Position numbers and translations under genes: made by a program | From: Xanthobacteraceae bacterium | GTDB taxonomy: Bacteria > Pseudomonadota > Alphaproteobacteria > Rhizobiales > Xanthobacteraceae | Reading direction: 5' to 3' | Length of the DNA: 19,904 nt | Assembly: GCA_019746355.1 (NCBI GenBank) | Contig: JAIESC010000146.1 | Coordinates: 1-19,904, forward strand | Notes under the pieces: generated by a model | Database searches by the model: none | What the model saw: only the letters and a program-made list of their open reading frames with translations | Told to the model about the DNA's origin: nothing | In this document: piece by piece, positions 1 through 9,422 of the stretch | Layout of the letters: every line of letters starts with the position of its first letter | Position numbering within the stretch: the first letter of the stretch is position 1

Positions 1-12
1 GCCGTCTTGCTC

Positions 13-40
13 ATGGCCGTCGCCCCTTCGCGACAACCAT
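13..40 (+). promoter_or_regulatory. Candidate leader hairpin just upstream of the pnp ribosome site
   Basis: ATGG (13-16) pairs with CCAT (37-40). Inside it, after a 2x2 mismatch, GTCGC (19-23) pairs with GCGAC (30-34) around a six-base loop. The structure ends directly before the purine-rich GAGAG ribosome site at 41-45. In Escherichia coli the pnp leader forms a stem that RNase III cuts and PNPase degrades for autoregulation. That a similar control operates here is inference, and the stem is short. Confidence 0.4.
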
Positions 41-54
41 GAGAGAAAAAGACA

Positions 55-2220
55 ATGTTCGATATCCAACGTGTTGAGCTCGATTGGGGTGGCCGCAAGC
101 TAACCCTCGAGACCGGTAAAGTTGCGCGCCAGGCCGATGGCGCAGTGCTCGCCTCATACGGCGAGACCACAGTGCTCGCGACGGTCGTCGCGGCCAAGGC
201 GCCAAAGGAAGGCGTCGACTTCCTGCCGCTGACCGTGAACTACCAGGAAAAGTTCTACGCGGCCGGCCGGATTCCCGGCGGCTACTTCAAGCGTGAAGGC
301 CGCCCGACCGAAAAAGAGACGCTGACCTCGCGCCTGATCGACCGGCCGGTGCGGCCGCTGTTCGCCGATGGCTGGCGCTGCGACACCCAGGTGATCATCA
401 CCACGCTGTCGCACGATCAGGAAAACGACCCAGACATCGTGGCGATGGTTGCGGCATCCGCGGCGCTGACCCTCAGCGGCGCGCCGTTCATGGGTCCGAT
501 CGGCGCGGCCCGCGTCGGCTTCATCAACGGCGAATACGTGCTCAATCCGCAGCTCGACGAGATGCCGGAAACCCAGCTCGACCTGGTCGTTGCCGGTACG
601 CAGGACGCGGTGCTGATGGTCGAGTCGGAGGCCAAGGAGCTGTCCGAGGAGATCATGCTCGGCGCGGTGATGTTCGGCCACCGGCACTTCCAGCCGGTGA
701 TCAACGCCATCATCCAGCTTGCCGAGAAGGCCGCAAAGGAGCCGCGCGAATTCGCGACGCCCGACACCAAGGCGGTCGAGAAGGAGATGCTCGGCCTCGT
801 CGAAGCCGATCTGCGCAAGGCCTATTCAATTCCGGCCAAGCAGGAGCGCTACGACGCCGTTGGCGCCGTGAAGAAGAAGGCCATGGAGCACTTCTTCCCG
901 AACGGCGAGGACAACCCCGAGCGGCCGATGACGCTGGTTGGCGGCGTCTTCAAGGAGCTCGAAGCCAAAATCGTGCGCTGGAACATTCTCGACACCAGCA
1001 AGCGCATCGACGGCCGCGACCTCGTCACCGTACGCCCGATCGTCGCGCAGGCGCCGTTCCTGCCGCGCACCCATGGCTCGGCGCTGTTCACCCGCGGCGA
1101 GACGCAGGCGATCGTGGTCGCCACGCTCGGCACCGGCGAGGACGAGCAGTGGATCGACGCGCTCAGCGGAACGTACAAAGAAGCGTTCATGCTGCACTAC
1201 AACTTCCCGCCGTTCTCGGTCGGCGAGACCGGCCGCATCGGCTCGCCCGGCCGCCGCGAGATCGGCCACGGCAAGTTGGCTTGGCGTGCCATCCGCCCGA
1301 TGCTGCCGAACAAGGACGAGTTCCCCTACACCATCCGCGTCGTCTCGGAGATCACCGAGTCGAACGGCTCGTCGTCGATGGCAACGGTGTGCGGTACCTC
1401 GCTCGCGCTGATGGACGCCGGCGTGCCGCTGAAGCGGCCGACGGCAGGCATCGCGATGGGGCTCATTCTTGAAGACAAGCGCTACGCCGTGCTGTCCGAC
1501 ATCCTCGGCGACGAGGACCATCTCGGCGACATGGACTTCAAGGTGGCCGGCACCGAGCAGGGCGTCACCGCCTTGCAGATGGACATCAAGATCGCCGGCA
1601 TCACCGAAGAGATCATGAAAGTCGCCCTCACCCAGGCCAAGGGCGGGCGGTTGCACATCCTCGGCGAGATGGCGAAGGCGCTGAACACGGCGCGCGCCGA
1701 GCTCGGCGAATACGCGCCGCGCATCGAGACCTTCAAGATCGCCACCGATAAGATCCGCGAGGTGATCGGCACCGGCGGCAAGGTGATCCGCGAGATCGTC
1801 GAGAAGACCGGCGCCAAGATCAACGTCGAGGACGACGGCACCGTGAAGGTTGCCTCGTCCGACGGCGAATCGATCAAGGCCGCAGTCAACTGGATCAAGT
1901 CGATCGCCTCCGATCCGGAGATCGGCCACATCTACGAGGGCACGGTCGTCAAGACCATGGACTTCGGCGCGTTCGTGAACTTCTTCGGCGCCAAGGACGG
2001 CCTGGTCCACATCAGCCAGCTTGCGGCCAACCGCGTGCAGAAGACCACCGACGTCGTCAAGGAAGGCGACAAGGTGAAGGTGAAGCTCCTGGGCTTCGAC
2101 GAGCGCGGCAAGGTGCGGCTGTCGATGAAGGTCGTCGATCAGACGACCGGCGAGGACCTCGAGGCCAAGCAGAAGGCCGAGCGCGCCGAACAGCGCGAGG
2201 CGGCCGGCGGCGCGGAATAG
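55..2220 (+). CDS. pnp: Polyribonucleotide nucleotidyltransferase (PNPase)
   Basis: This enzyme degrades RNA 3' to 5' by phosphorolysis, releasing nucleoside diphosphates, and is a core part of the bacterial RNA degradosome. The 721-residue protein has the full family layout: RNase PH domain 1 (about 12-145), a helical domain (about 147-230), RNase PH domain 2 (about 330-550), a KH domain (about 553-612, with the loop IGTGGK) and an S1 domain (about 622-692). The catalytic motif [11 protein letters not shown] supplies Asp486 and Asp492, equivalent to the E. coli catalytic aspartates. The ATG at 55 follows GAGAG with about nine bases of spacing. pnp usually follows rpsO, which would lie left of the window and is not seen. 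The protein looks intact, and a hairpin upstream may allow autoregulation. Confidence 0.98.
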   Translation: MFDIQRVELDWGGRKLTLETGKVARQADGAVLASYGETTVLATVVAAKAPKEGVDFLPLTVNYQEKFYAAGRIPGGYFKREGRPTEKETLTSRLIDRPVRPLFADGWRCDTQVIITTLSHDQENDPDIVAMVAASAALTLSGAPFMGPIGAARVGFINGEYVLNPQLDEMPETQLDLVVAGTQDAVLMVESEAKELSEEIMLGAVMFGHRHFQPVINAIIQLAEKAAKEPREFATPDTKAVEKEMLGLVEADLRKAYSIPAKQERYDAVGAVKKKAMEHFFPNGEDNPERPMTLVGGVFKELEAKIVRWNILDTSKRIDGRDLVTVRPIVAQAPFLPRTHGSALFTRGETQAIVVATLGTGEDEQWIDALSGTYKEAFMLHYNFPPFSVGETGRIGSPGRREIGHGKLAWRAIRPMLPNKDEFPYTIRVVSEITESNGSSSMATVCGTSLALMDAGVPLKRPTAGIAMGLILEDKRYAVLSDILGDEDHLGDMDFKVAGTEQGVTALQMDIKIAGITEEIMKVALTQAKGGRLHILGEMAKALNTARAELGEYAPRIETFKIATDKIREVIGTGGKVIREIVEKTGAKINVEDDGTVKVASSDGESIKAAVNWIKSIASDPEIGHIYEGTVVKTMDFGAFVNFFGAKDGLVHISQLAANRVQKTTDVVKEGDKVKVKLLGFDERGKVRLSMKVVDQTTGEDLEAKQKAERAEQREAAGGAE

Positions 2221-2243
2221 CGCGTGCCACTCATTAAGACTGC

Positions 2244-2272
2244 AAAAGGGCGCCTCCGGGCGCCCTTTTCGT
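2244..2272 (+). terminator. Rho-independent terminator of pnp
   Basis: A perfect 11-bp stem (AAAAGGGCGCC at 2244-2254, GGCGCCCTTTT at 2259-2269) closes a TCCG loop and ends in a T run. It lies 24 bases after the pnp stop codon. Confidence 0.92.
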
Positions 2273-2326
2273 TTGATAATCTTGTTAAATCAACAACTTA
2301 AGAATGTCGGAAGGAATTCGCATTTT

Positions 2327-2342
2327 TGTGACGGTTAACACA
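2327..2342 (+). promoter_or_regulatory. Candidate CRP/FNR-type operator
   Basis: TGTGA, six bases, then ACACA matches the CRP consensus TGTGA-N6-TCACA at nine of ten positions. It sits in an AT-rich stretch (2271-2345) between the pnp terminator and the small DUF1127-type gene at 2419, about 76 bases before its start codon. A Crp-family regulator with a CRP-like recognition helix is encoded at 2795-3469, so local control is plausible but not shown. Confidence 0.4.
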
Positions 2343-2418
2343 TCGCGCGCAGCCGGCCTCCCGTATCGTCTCCATCAAAGAACGCGGATGCACCAGTGAC
2401 GAACGCAGGAGGGCCGTC

Positions 2419-2642
2419 ATGACAATCATCTCCGTGAATTCCGGCACTGCCTCCGGCCGTTTCGATGCGATCTTTGCGGCCGCGATTGCAAGCTGCGCCG
2501 ACTTCTGTGCCGGCGCCCGCCCGGGCCGCGATATCGAAGGCCGTTACCACGAACTGGCCGCCGCTCGACCACCGACCTCGACCGGCTTGGCCTCTCCCAT
2601 TCCGACATCGCGCAGGCTGCCCTGAACGGCAAGCGCAACTGA
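2419..2642 (+). pseudogene. Small DUF1127-type protein gene with an apparent one-base frameshift
   Basis: The ATG at 2419 has a near-perfect ribosome site, AGGAGGG at 2407-2413, so this is a genuine translation start. The first frame reads about 48 residues ending in GRDIEGRYHELAA, then loses similarity and stops at 2623-2625 (68 residues). From about 2563 the frame whose stop is TGA 2640-2642 continues with STTDLDRLGLSHSDIAQAAL and NGKRN, the arginine/glycine-rich tail expected of small DUF1127 proteins (L..LGLS..DI pattern). One missing base near 2563 would rejoin the halves into about 74 residues. DUF1127 proteins are common in alphaproteobacteria; some bind RNA or affect phosphate and stress responses, but the role of this one is unknown. 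A sequencing error, a recent mutation or a functional truncated product are all possible. The family call rests on pattern memory. Confidence 0.6.
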
Positions 2643-2690
2643 GGTTCCCTGCTCAAGTCCCGTTCACCGTCTTCCTCCCCGCACCTTACT

Positions 2691-2727
2691 GCCCGTCCTT
2701 GGCTCCGCCGGGACGGGCTCTTTTTTT
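2691..2727 (+). terminator. Rho-independent terminator after the DUF1127-type gene
   Basis: GCCCGTCC (2691-2698) pairs with GGACGGGC (2711-2718) around a 12-base loop and is followed by TC and seven T residues (2721-2727). It closes the small unit starting near 2419 and separates it from the regulator at 2795. Confidence 0.9.
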
Positions 2728-2794
2728 GTGCGAGCGGCGGCGACAGTCTAAGCTATCTCCAGCTTGCGGGGTGATCCCGCGCTTCGCGACACCG

Positions 2795-3469
2795 ATGGCT
2801 GCAGCACCCGCGAACCTGTTTTCGGTTTTCCCCGAGAGTCTGGCGGCGAAGCTGTTCGCCAACGCCAAGCCGGTGAAGCTCGCCACGGACGAGGTGCTGT
2901 TCCTCGCCGGTGATCCCGGCGACGGCTGCTACCGCGTCGATCAGGGGCTGCTCAAGATCAGCATGATCGCGCCGTCGGGCGCAGAGCGCATTCTCGCGAT
3001 CGTCGGCCCCGGCGGCATTGTCGGCGAGCTTTCCACCATCGACGGCCTGCCGCGTTCGGCATCGGTCGCGGCGGTGCGTGCCTCCGAGCTGACGTTTGTC
3101 AGCCGCGCCACGTTCCGGGCGTTCGCCGAGGAAAACCCGCAGGTCTACATGCACCTCGTCACGCTGCTGGCGGCGCGGCTGCGCGACACCGACGGCGTGG
3201 TGGCGGCCGGAAGCTTCCTGCCGCTGAAGGGCCGCGTGGCGCGCGCGCTGCTCGATCTCGCCGAGGCGTTCGGCCAGGACGTCGGCAAGGGACGCATCCT
3301 CATCCGCCAGAAGGTCAGCCAGAGCGACGTCGCGGCGATGGCCGGCATCGCCCGCGAGAATGTGAGCCGGATCCTCAATGACTGGATTCGCGACAAGCTG
3401 GTGAGCCGGCTGTCCGGTTACTATTGCCTCGAAAACAAAAGCAGGCTCGAGCGCGAAAGCGCGATCTAG
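2795..3469 (+). CDS. Crp/Fnr-family transcriptional regulator
   Basis: The 224-residue protein has an N-terminal cyclic-nucleotide-binding fold (about 10-115) and a C-terminal winged helix-turn-helix (about 174-215). The phosphate-binding cassette pattern GELS...LPRSASV (78-91, with Glu78, Arg87 and Ser88) resembles that of CRP, so cyclic-nucleotide binding is possible. The N-terminal cysteine cluster of FNR oxygen sensors is absent. The recognition helix ARENVSRIL carries Arg187, Glu188 and Arg192, matching the CRP residues that read TGTGA. The frame is open upstream through the preceding terminator to 2465, so that extension cannot be real. ATG 2795 is preferred; GTG 2771 is an alternative. 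The ribosome site is weak. The target genes are unknown, but a CRP-like site lies at 2327-2342. Confidence 0.88.
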   Translation: MAAAPANLFSVFPESLAAKLFANAKPVKLATDEVLFLAGDPGDGCYRVDQGLLKISMIAPSGAERILAIVGPGGIVGELSTIDGLPRSASVAAVRASELTFVSRATFRAFAEENPQVYMHLVTLLAARLRDTDGVVAAGSFLPLKGRVARALLDLAEAFGQDVGKGRILIRQKVSQSDVAAMAGIARENVSRILNDWIRDKLVSRLSGYYCLENKSRLERESAI

Positions 3470-3510
3470 CCGTTTTCCGGCTGGACGAATCAGGCGGCCC
3501 CGAATACCTA

Positions 3511-3528
3511 GGCCCGGGGTTCCGGGCT
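3511..3528 (+). other. GC-rich hairpin directly before the TPR-glycosyltransferase start
   Basis: GCCCGG (3512-3517) pairs with CCGGGC (3522-3527) around a GGTT loop, with a possible G-T wobble closing it. It ends three bases before the ATG at 3532, where a ribosome site would normally be. It has no T run and so is a poor terminator; it could limit translation initiation, but this is inference. Confidence 0.4.
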
Positions 3529-3531
3529 GAT

Positions 3532-6060
3532 ATGCCGCTATCGCCGCTACAGAAATCCGCGCCGCTCAACGTGCCTCAGACGCTGGCGCAGGGCGTCGAG
3601 CTGCACAAGCAGGGCCGGCTCGCGGAGGCCGAACGGCTCTACATGTCGGTGCTCGCAGCGCGCCCCGACAACATCGAGGCGCTGCAATACCTTTCGATCA
3701 TCCGCTACGACAAGGGCCAGTACGCCGAAGCGCTGCAGCTCACCGCCAGGGCGATGCAGATGCGCGCGCCATCGCCGCAGATCCTTGTGCATCACGGGCT
3801 GGTGCTGAACGCGCTCAACCGGCCCGAGGAAGCGCTGGAAAGCTTCGGCCGCGCGCTGAAGATGAAATCGAAGTTTGCCGACGCGCTCAACAACCGCGCC
3901 GTCGTGCTGATGTCGCTCAACCGCAACGAGGAGGCGCTGGCGGATCTGCAAAAGGCGCTGGCGATCGCGCCCCGCGACGTCAACGCCAACTTCAACCGCG
4001 GCAATGTGCTGATCCAGCTCAAGCGGCTCGACGAGGCGCTGACGAGCTACGACCGCGCGCTTACGGTCAATCCGAAGCACGTCGAATCCCACTTCAATCG
4101 CGGCAACGTGTTCAAGCTGATGCACCGGGCGGGGGACGCGGTCGCCTGCTACGACCGCGCGCTGGCGCTGCGCCCGGACCTCGCGGAGGCGCACTGCAAC
4201 CGCGCCGCCATGCTGTGCGAGCTGCAGCGGTTCGCGGAAGGACTGGTGAGCGCCGACCGGGCGATCGAGCTCCGGCCGGACTACGTCGAGGCGCATTACA
4301 ATCGCGCGGGCCTGCTCTATGGGCTGAAACGCTTCGAAGAGGCGCTGGCGGGCTATGACCGGGCGGTGGCGATCCACCCGGGCCTCGCCGAGGCCTGGTG
4401 CAACCGCGGCAACACGCTGCGCGAATTGAAGCGCCTTGACGAGGCGCTGGCGAGCTTCGACAAGGCCATTGAGATCAGGCCGGGCTTCCCCGATGCCCTG
4501 TCCAACCGCAGCATGATCCTGCACAACTACCGGCGCTACGAAGATGCGCTGGAGAGCTGCCAACGGGCGCTGGCGGCCAACCCCAACCACATCAACGCGC
4601 TGAACAACTGCTGCGAATCGCTGCGCGAGCTCAAGCGGTTCGAAGAGGCGATGGAAAGCTACCAGCGCCTGCTGACGCTGCAGCCCGGGCATCAGCACGC
4701 GTTCAGCGGCACGGCAAGCTGCGCCATGAACCTCTGCGACTGGAACAAGCGGGCGGAGTTCATGCCGACCGTCGAGGCGCATATCGCCAACAAGGTGTCG
4801 GTGATCTCGGCGTTTGCGCAGTTCGGCTACACCGGCGATCCGGGGCTGCAGCGCCAGTGCGCCGCGAACTACATCGCGCACCGGCTGCCGTCCATGCCCG
4901 AGCCCCTATGGAAGGGCGAGGTCTGGCGCCACGACCGGCCGCGCATCGCCTATCTCTCGGCCGACTTCCTCGAGCACGCGACCTCGTTCCTGATGGCCGG
5001 GCTGTTCGAGCAGCATGACCGCTCGAAGTTCGAGGTTTCCGCCTTTTCGTTCAGCGTCGACGACCGGACCGCGATGCGGCAGCGGCTGGTCGCGGCGTTC
5101 GACCATTTTCATGACGTCTACCAGATGAGCGATTTCGAGGTCGCGCAGATGATGCGCGAACGTGAGATCGACGTCGCTATCGATCTCAAGGGCCACACCC
5201 AGGAGGCACGGATCGGCATTTTCGCCTATCGCCCAGCGCCGATCGCGGCGGCCTATCTCGGCTATCCGGCCACCGCCGGCGCGGCCTTCATCGATTATTT
5301 CATCGGCGATCCCGTGGCCTCGCCGTTCTCGCTGCAGCCCCACTTCGACGAGAAGATCGTGCACCTGCCCGACAGCTATCAGTGCAACGACCGCAAGCGG
5401 GTGATCGCCGAGCGCACGCCGACGCGCACCGAGGCGGGCCTGCCGGAGCAGGGCTTCGTGTTCTGCTCGTTCAACAACAACTGGAAGATCACGCCCGAGG
5501 TGTTCGACGTCTGGATGCGGCTCTTGCGCGACGTCGAGGGCAGCGTGCTGTGGCTCTTGCGCGACAATCCGGGCGCCGAGCGAAACCTGCGCAACGAGGC
5601 GCAGCAGCGCGGCATCGATCCGGCGCGGCTGATTTTCGCCGACCGCGCACTGTCAGCCGACCATTTGGCCCGCCAGCGGCTGGCCGATCTGTTCCTCGAC
5701 ACGCTGCCGTGCAACGCCCACACCACCGCGAGCGACGCGCTGTGGGCGGGCCTGCCGGTGCTGACATGTCTCGGCGAAGCCTTTGCCGGACGCGTGGCGG
5801 CAAGCCTGCTGCACGCCGCGGGTGCGGCCGACCTCGTGACCAGCAATCTCGTAGAGTATGGCGCCCTGGCGCTAAGGCTTGCGCGCGAGCCCGCGCTGCT
5901 CGCCGGGATCAAGGCTCGGATCGTTCGAAACCGCGACACCTGCCCGCTGTTCGACACCGCGCGCCTCGCCCGCCACATCGAGGCGGCCTACATGACGATG
6001 TGGGAGCGCTGGCAGCGCGGCGAGCCGCCGGCGAATTTCGCGGTCTCCGCGCTAGGCTGA
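3532..6060 (+). CDS. TPR-repeat O-GlcNAc transferase-like (GT41/SPINDLY) protein
   Basis: This 842-residue protein joins about eleven 34-residue TPR units (about 13-387) to a C-terminal GT41 domain (about 460-830), the layout of eukaryotic O-GlcNAc transferase and SPINDLY. GT41 enzymes transfer a sugar from a nucleotide donor to Ser/Thr of proteins. Conserved elements include LSADFLEHATSFL with His482 (aligned with human OGT His498), the FCSFNNNWKI motif with Lys652 (aligned with the UDP-binding Lys842), SVLWLLRDN, LFLDTLPCNAHTTASDALWAG and GRVAASLL. There is no signal peptide or membrane span, so a cytoplasmic enzyme is expected. The ATG at 3532 is chosen because the only earlier start, TTG 3424, overlaps the regulator gene; its ribosome site is weak and follows a hairpin. 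It lies 62 bp after the Crp/Fnr gene. Its stop overlaps the convergent oxyR stop. Donor and substrates cannot be told. Confidence 0.9.
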   Translation: MPLSPLQKSAPLNVPQTLAQGVELHKQGRLAEAERLYMSVLAARPDNIEALQYLSIIRYDKGQYAEALQLTARAMQMRAPSPQILVHHGLVLNALNRPEEALESFGRALKMKSKFADALNNRAVVLMSLNRNEEALADLQKALAIAPRDVNANFNRGNVLIQLKRLDEALTSYDRALTVNPKHVESHFNRGNVFKLMHRAGDAVACYDRALALRPDLAEAHCNRAAMLCELQRFAEGLVSADRAIELRPDYVEAHYNRAGLLYGLKRFEEALAGYDRAVAIHPGLAEAWCNRGNTLRELKRLDEALASFDKAIEIRPGFPDALSNRSMILHNYRRYEDALESCQRALAANPNHINALNNCCESLRELKRFEEAMESYQRLLTLQPGHQHAFSGTASCAMNLCDWNKRAEFMPTVEAHIANKVSVISAFAQFGYTGDPGLQRQCAANYIAHRLPSMPEPLWKGEVWRHDRPRIAYLSADFLEHATSFLMAGLFEQHDRSKFEVSAFSFSVDDRTAMRQRLVAAFDHFHDVYQMSDFEVAQMMREREIDVAIDLKGHTQEARIGIFAYRPAPIAAAYLGYPATAGAAFIDYFIGDPVASPFSLQPHFDEKIVHLPDSYQCNDRKRVIAERTPTRTEAGLPEQGFVFCSFNNNWKITPEVFDVWMRLLRDVEGSVLWLLRDNPGAERNLRNEAQQRGIDPARLIFADRALSADHLARQRLADLFLDTLPCNAHTTASDALWAGLPVLTCLGEAFAGRVAASLLHAAGAADLVTSNLVEYGALALRLAREPALLAGIKARIVRNRDTCPLFDTARLARHIEAAYMTMWERWQRGEPPANFAVSALG
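3568..4692 (+). repeat. Tandem coding repeat: about eleven TPR units of 102 bp
   Basis: The translated region repeats a 34-residue pattern (for example ALNNRAVVLMSL.R.EEALADLQKAL.I.P), giving 102-bp spacing at the DNA level. Units differ in sequence and it is not a simple DNA tandem repeat. Units five to nine are the most alike (NRGN...L.RLDEAL.SYDRAL..P). Confidence 0.85.
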
Positions 6061-6975
6061 CTCCCGCTCCCGCACGCGCGGCTTCGGCTCCGCCACGCCG
6101 AGCGTCTCGATGATGAGCTGACCAAGCGCGACAAAGTCCGCTTTGCGCGGCGAGGTGCGCCGCCAGGCGAGCCCCACGGTACGGCCCGGCGCCGGCTCGA
6201 CGAACCGCATGAGTTTCACGCGCTCGTCGCGCAACTCCACGTCAACCGCGACCCGCGGCAAGAGCGTGATGCCGTAGCCGTTCGCCACCATCTGCATCAC
6301 GGTCGCAAGACTCGTCGCGCCGAGGCTGACGTCGCGCCGCGAGCTCGCGCAGAACGCCAGCGCCTGATCCCGCAGGCAGTGTCCCTCCTCCAGCAGGATC
6401 AGCCGCTGTGTGTCGATGTCGTCGGGGTTGACGCGCGCACTCTCCGGACGATCGTCGGTCGCCGGCACCGCGAGCAGGAACGGATCGTCGAACAGCCGGC
6501 TGCTCTCGATCTCGACGTCGTCCACCGGCAGCGCGAGCATGATCACGTCGAGCGCGCCGCGATGCAGCTCCTCGACCAGCATCTGCGTCTGTGTCTCGCG
6601 CAGCTCGACGCGCAGCTCCGGATAGCGGCGCTGCAGCATCGGCAGGATCTTCGGCAGCACGTAGGGCGCGATGGAGGGGATGACGCCGAGCTGCATCCGC
6701 CCGGTCAACAGCCGGCCGCGGTGGCGCGCGAAGTCTTCGAGATCGCGCGTCGCCGCCAGCACCCGCTCTGCGCGCTGCGCCACCTCGACGCCGACGTCCG
6801 TGAGGGTGACCTCGCCCGGGCGACGCTCGACCAGCGGCACCCCGAGCTCCGCCTCCAACTCCCGGATCTGCATGGACAGGGCTGGCTGGGTTATCGCGCA
6901 CGCCTCGGCGGCCTTGCCGAAATGCCCGTGGTGGGACAACGCCGACAAATAACGCAACTGTTTCAACGTGATCAT
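6052..6975 (-). CDS. oxyR: Hydrogen-peroxide-responsive LysR-type regulator OxyR
   Basis: OxyR senses hydrogen peroxide by forming a disulfide and then activates defence genes. The 307-residue protein begins with a LysR-type winged helix-turn-helix (about 1-60) followed by a LysR substrate-binding-type domain (about 90-295). The redox motif GHCLRDQALAFC supplies Cys200 and Cys209, matching Cys199 and Cys208 of E. coli OxyR, followed by the typical ATSLATVMQMVANGYGITLLP. The start MITLKQLRYL is the usual family start, which places the ATG only one base from a palindromic OxyR-type box and leaves no room for a clear ribosome site. It is divergent from katG, the standard OxyR target, and its stop codon overlaps the convergent glycosyltransferase stop by 9 bp (6052-6060). 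Autoregulation through the shared intergenic region is likely. Confidence 0.96.
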   Translation of the reverse strand: MITLKQLRYLSALSHHGHFGKAAEACAITQPALSMQIRELEAELGVPLVERRPGEVTLTDVGVEVAQRAERVLAATRDLEDFARHRGRLLTGRMQLGVIPSIAPYVLPKILPMLQRRYPELRVELRETQTQMLVEELHRGALDVIMLALPVDDVEIESSRLFDDPFLLAVPATDDRPESARVNPDDIDTQRLILLEEGHCLRDQALAFCASSRRDVSLGATSLATVMQMVANGYGITLLPRVAVDVELRDERVKLMRFVEPAPGRTVGLAWRRTSPRKADFVALGQLIIETLGVAEPKPRVRERESA

Positions 6976-6976
6976 G

Positions 6977-6997
6977 GCGATAAGATATTCTTATCGC
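6977..6997. promoter_or_regulatory. OxyR-type palindromic operator between oxyR and katG
   Basis: A perfect inverted repeat has nine-base arms GCGATAAGA (6977-6985) and TCTTATCGC (6989-6997) with TAT between. Its core reads ATAA-N7-TTAT, close to the OxyR half-site rule ATAG-N7-CTAT and the LysR T-N11-A rule. It starts two bases upstream of the oxyR ATG and lies about 90 bases upstream of katG, so it can serve both genes. Confidence 0.75.
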
Positions 6998-7015
6998 ACC
7001 GCGCAAGCAATCCAA
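6987..7015 (-). promoter_or_regulatory. Candidate oxyR promoter overlapping the OxyR box
   Basis: On the minus strand a -35-like TTGGAT (7015-7010) is followed after 17 bases by AAGAAT (6992-6987), which matches four of six consensus -10 bases and lies inside the OxyR box. Transcription would start near 6980, giving a leader of only about five bases. This is a pattern-based guess. Confidence 0.35.
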
Positions 7016-9253
<2,238 letters not shown>

Positions 9254-9367
9254 GACGCGATACGGAGTTGAATTCCGGGTACCTGCCTGGAGTTCTCCCG
9301 CCGCCTTCATCCGGCGAACGATTGCCCCGAGCTTTCGTTCAAAGGATGCAGGCGGCACCCCAAACGG

Positions 9368-9396
9368 AAGGCCAGGGAGCGATTCCCGGCCTTTTC
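9368..9396 (+). terminator. Terminator between convergent katG and the autotransporter gene
   Basis: AAGGCC-A-GGGA (9368-9378) pairs with TCCC-GGCCTT (9384-9393) with one bulged A and a five-base loop, followed by TT. It lies 115 bases after the katG stop and 30 bases beyond the end of the opposing gene, so it may serve both. The remaining sequence of 9254-9422 holds no gene I can support. Confidence 0.7.
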
Positions 9397-9422
9397 CTGT
9401 TGGGGACGAGCGCAACCGAGCT

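Noticed and set aside
826..2010. Minus-strand open frame of 394 codons inside pnp
   Set aside because: It is antisense to a fully conserved gene and has a biased composition without domain motifs.
2465..2794. Upstream extension of the Crp/Fnr reading frame
   Set aside because: It would run through a strong terminator and the DUF1127-type gene, and its translation does not resemble the family.
3424..3531. Upstream TTG start for the TPR-glycosyltransferase
   Set aside because: It overlaps the end of the Crp/Fnr gene, adds a basic low-complexity leader and has no ribosome site.
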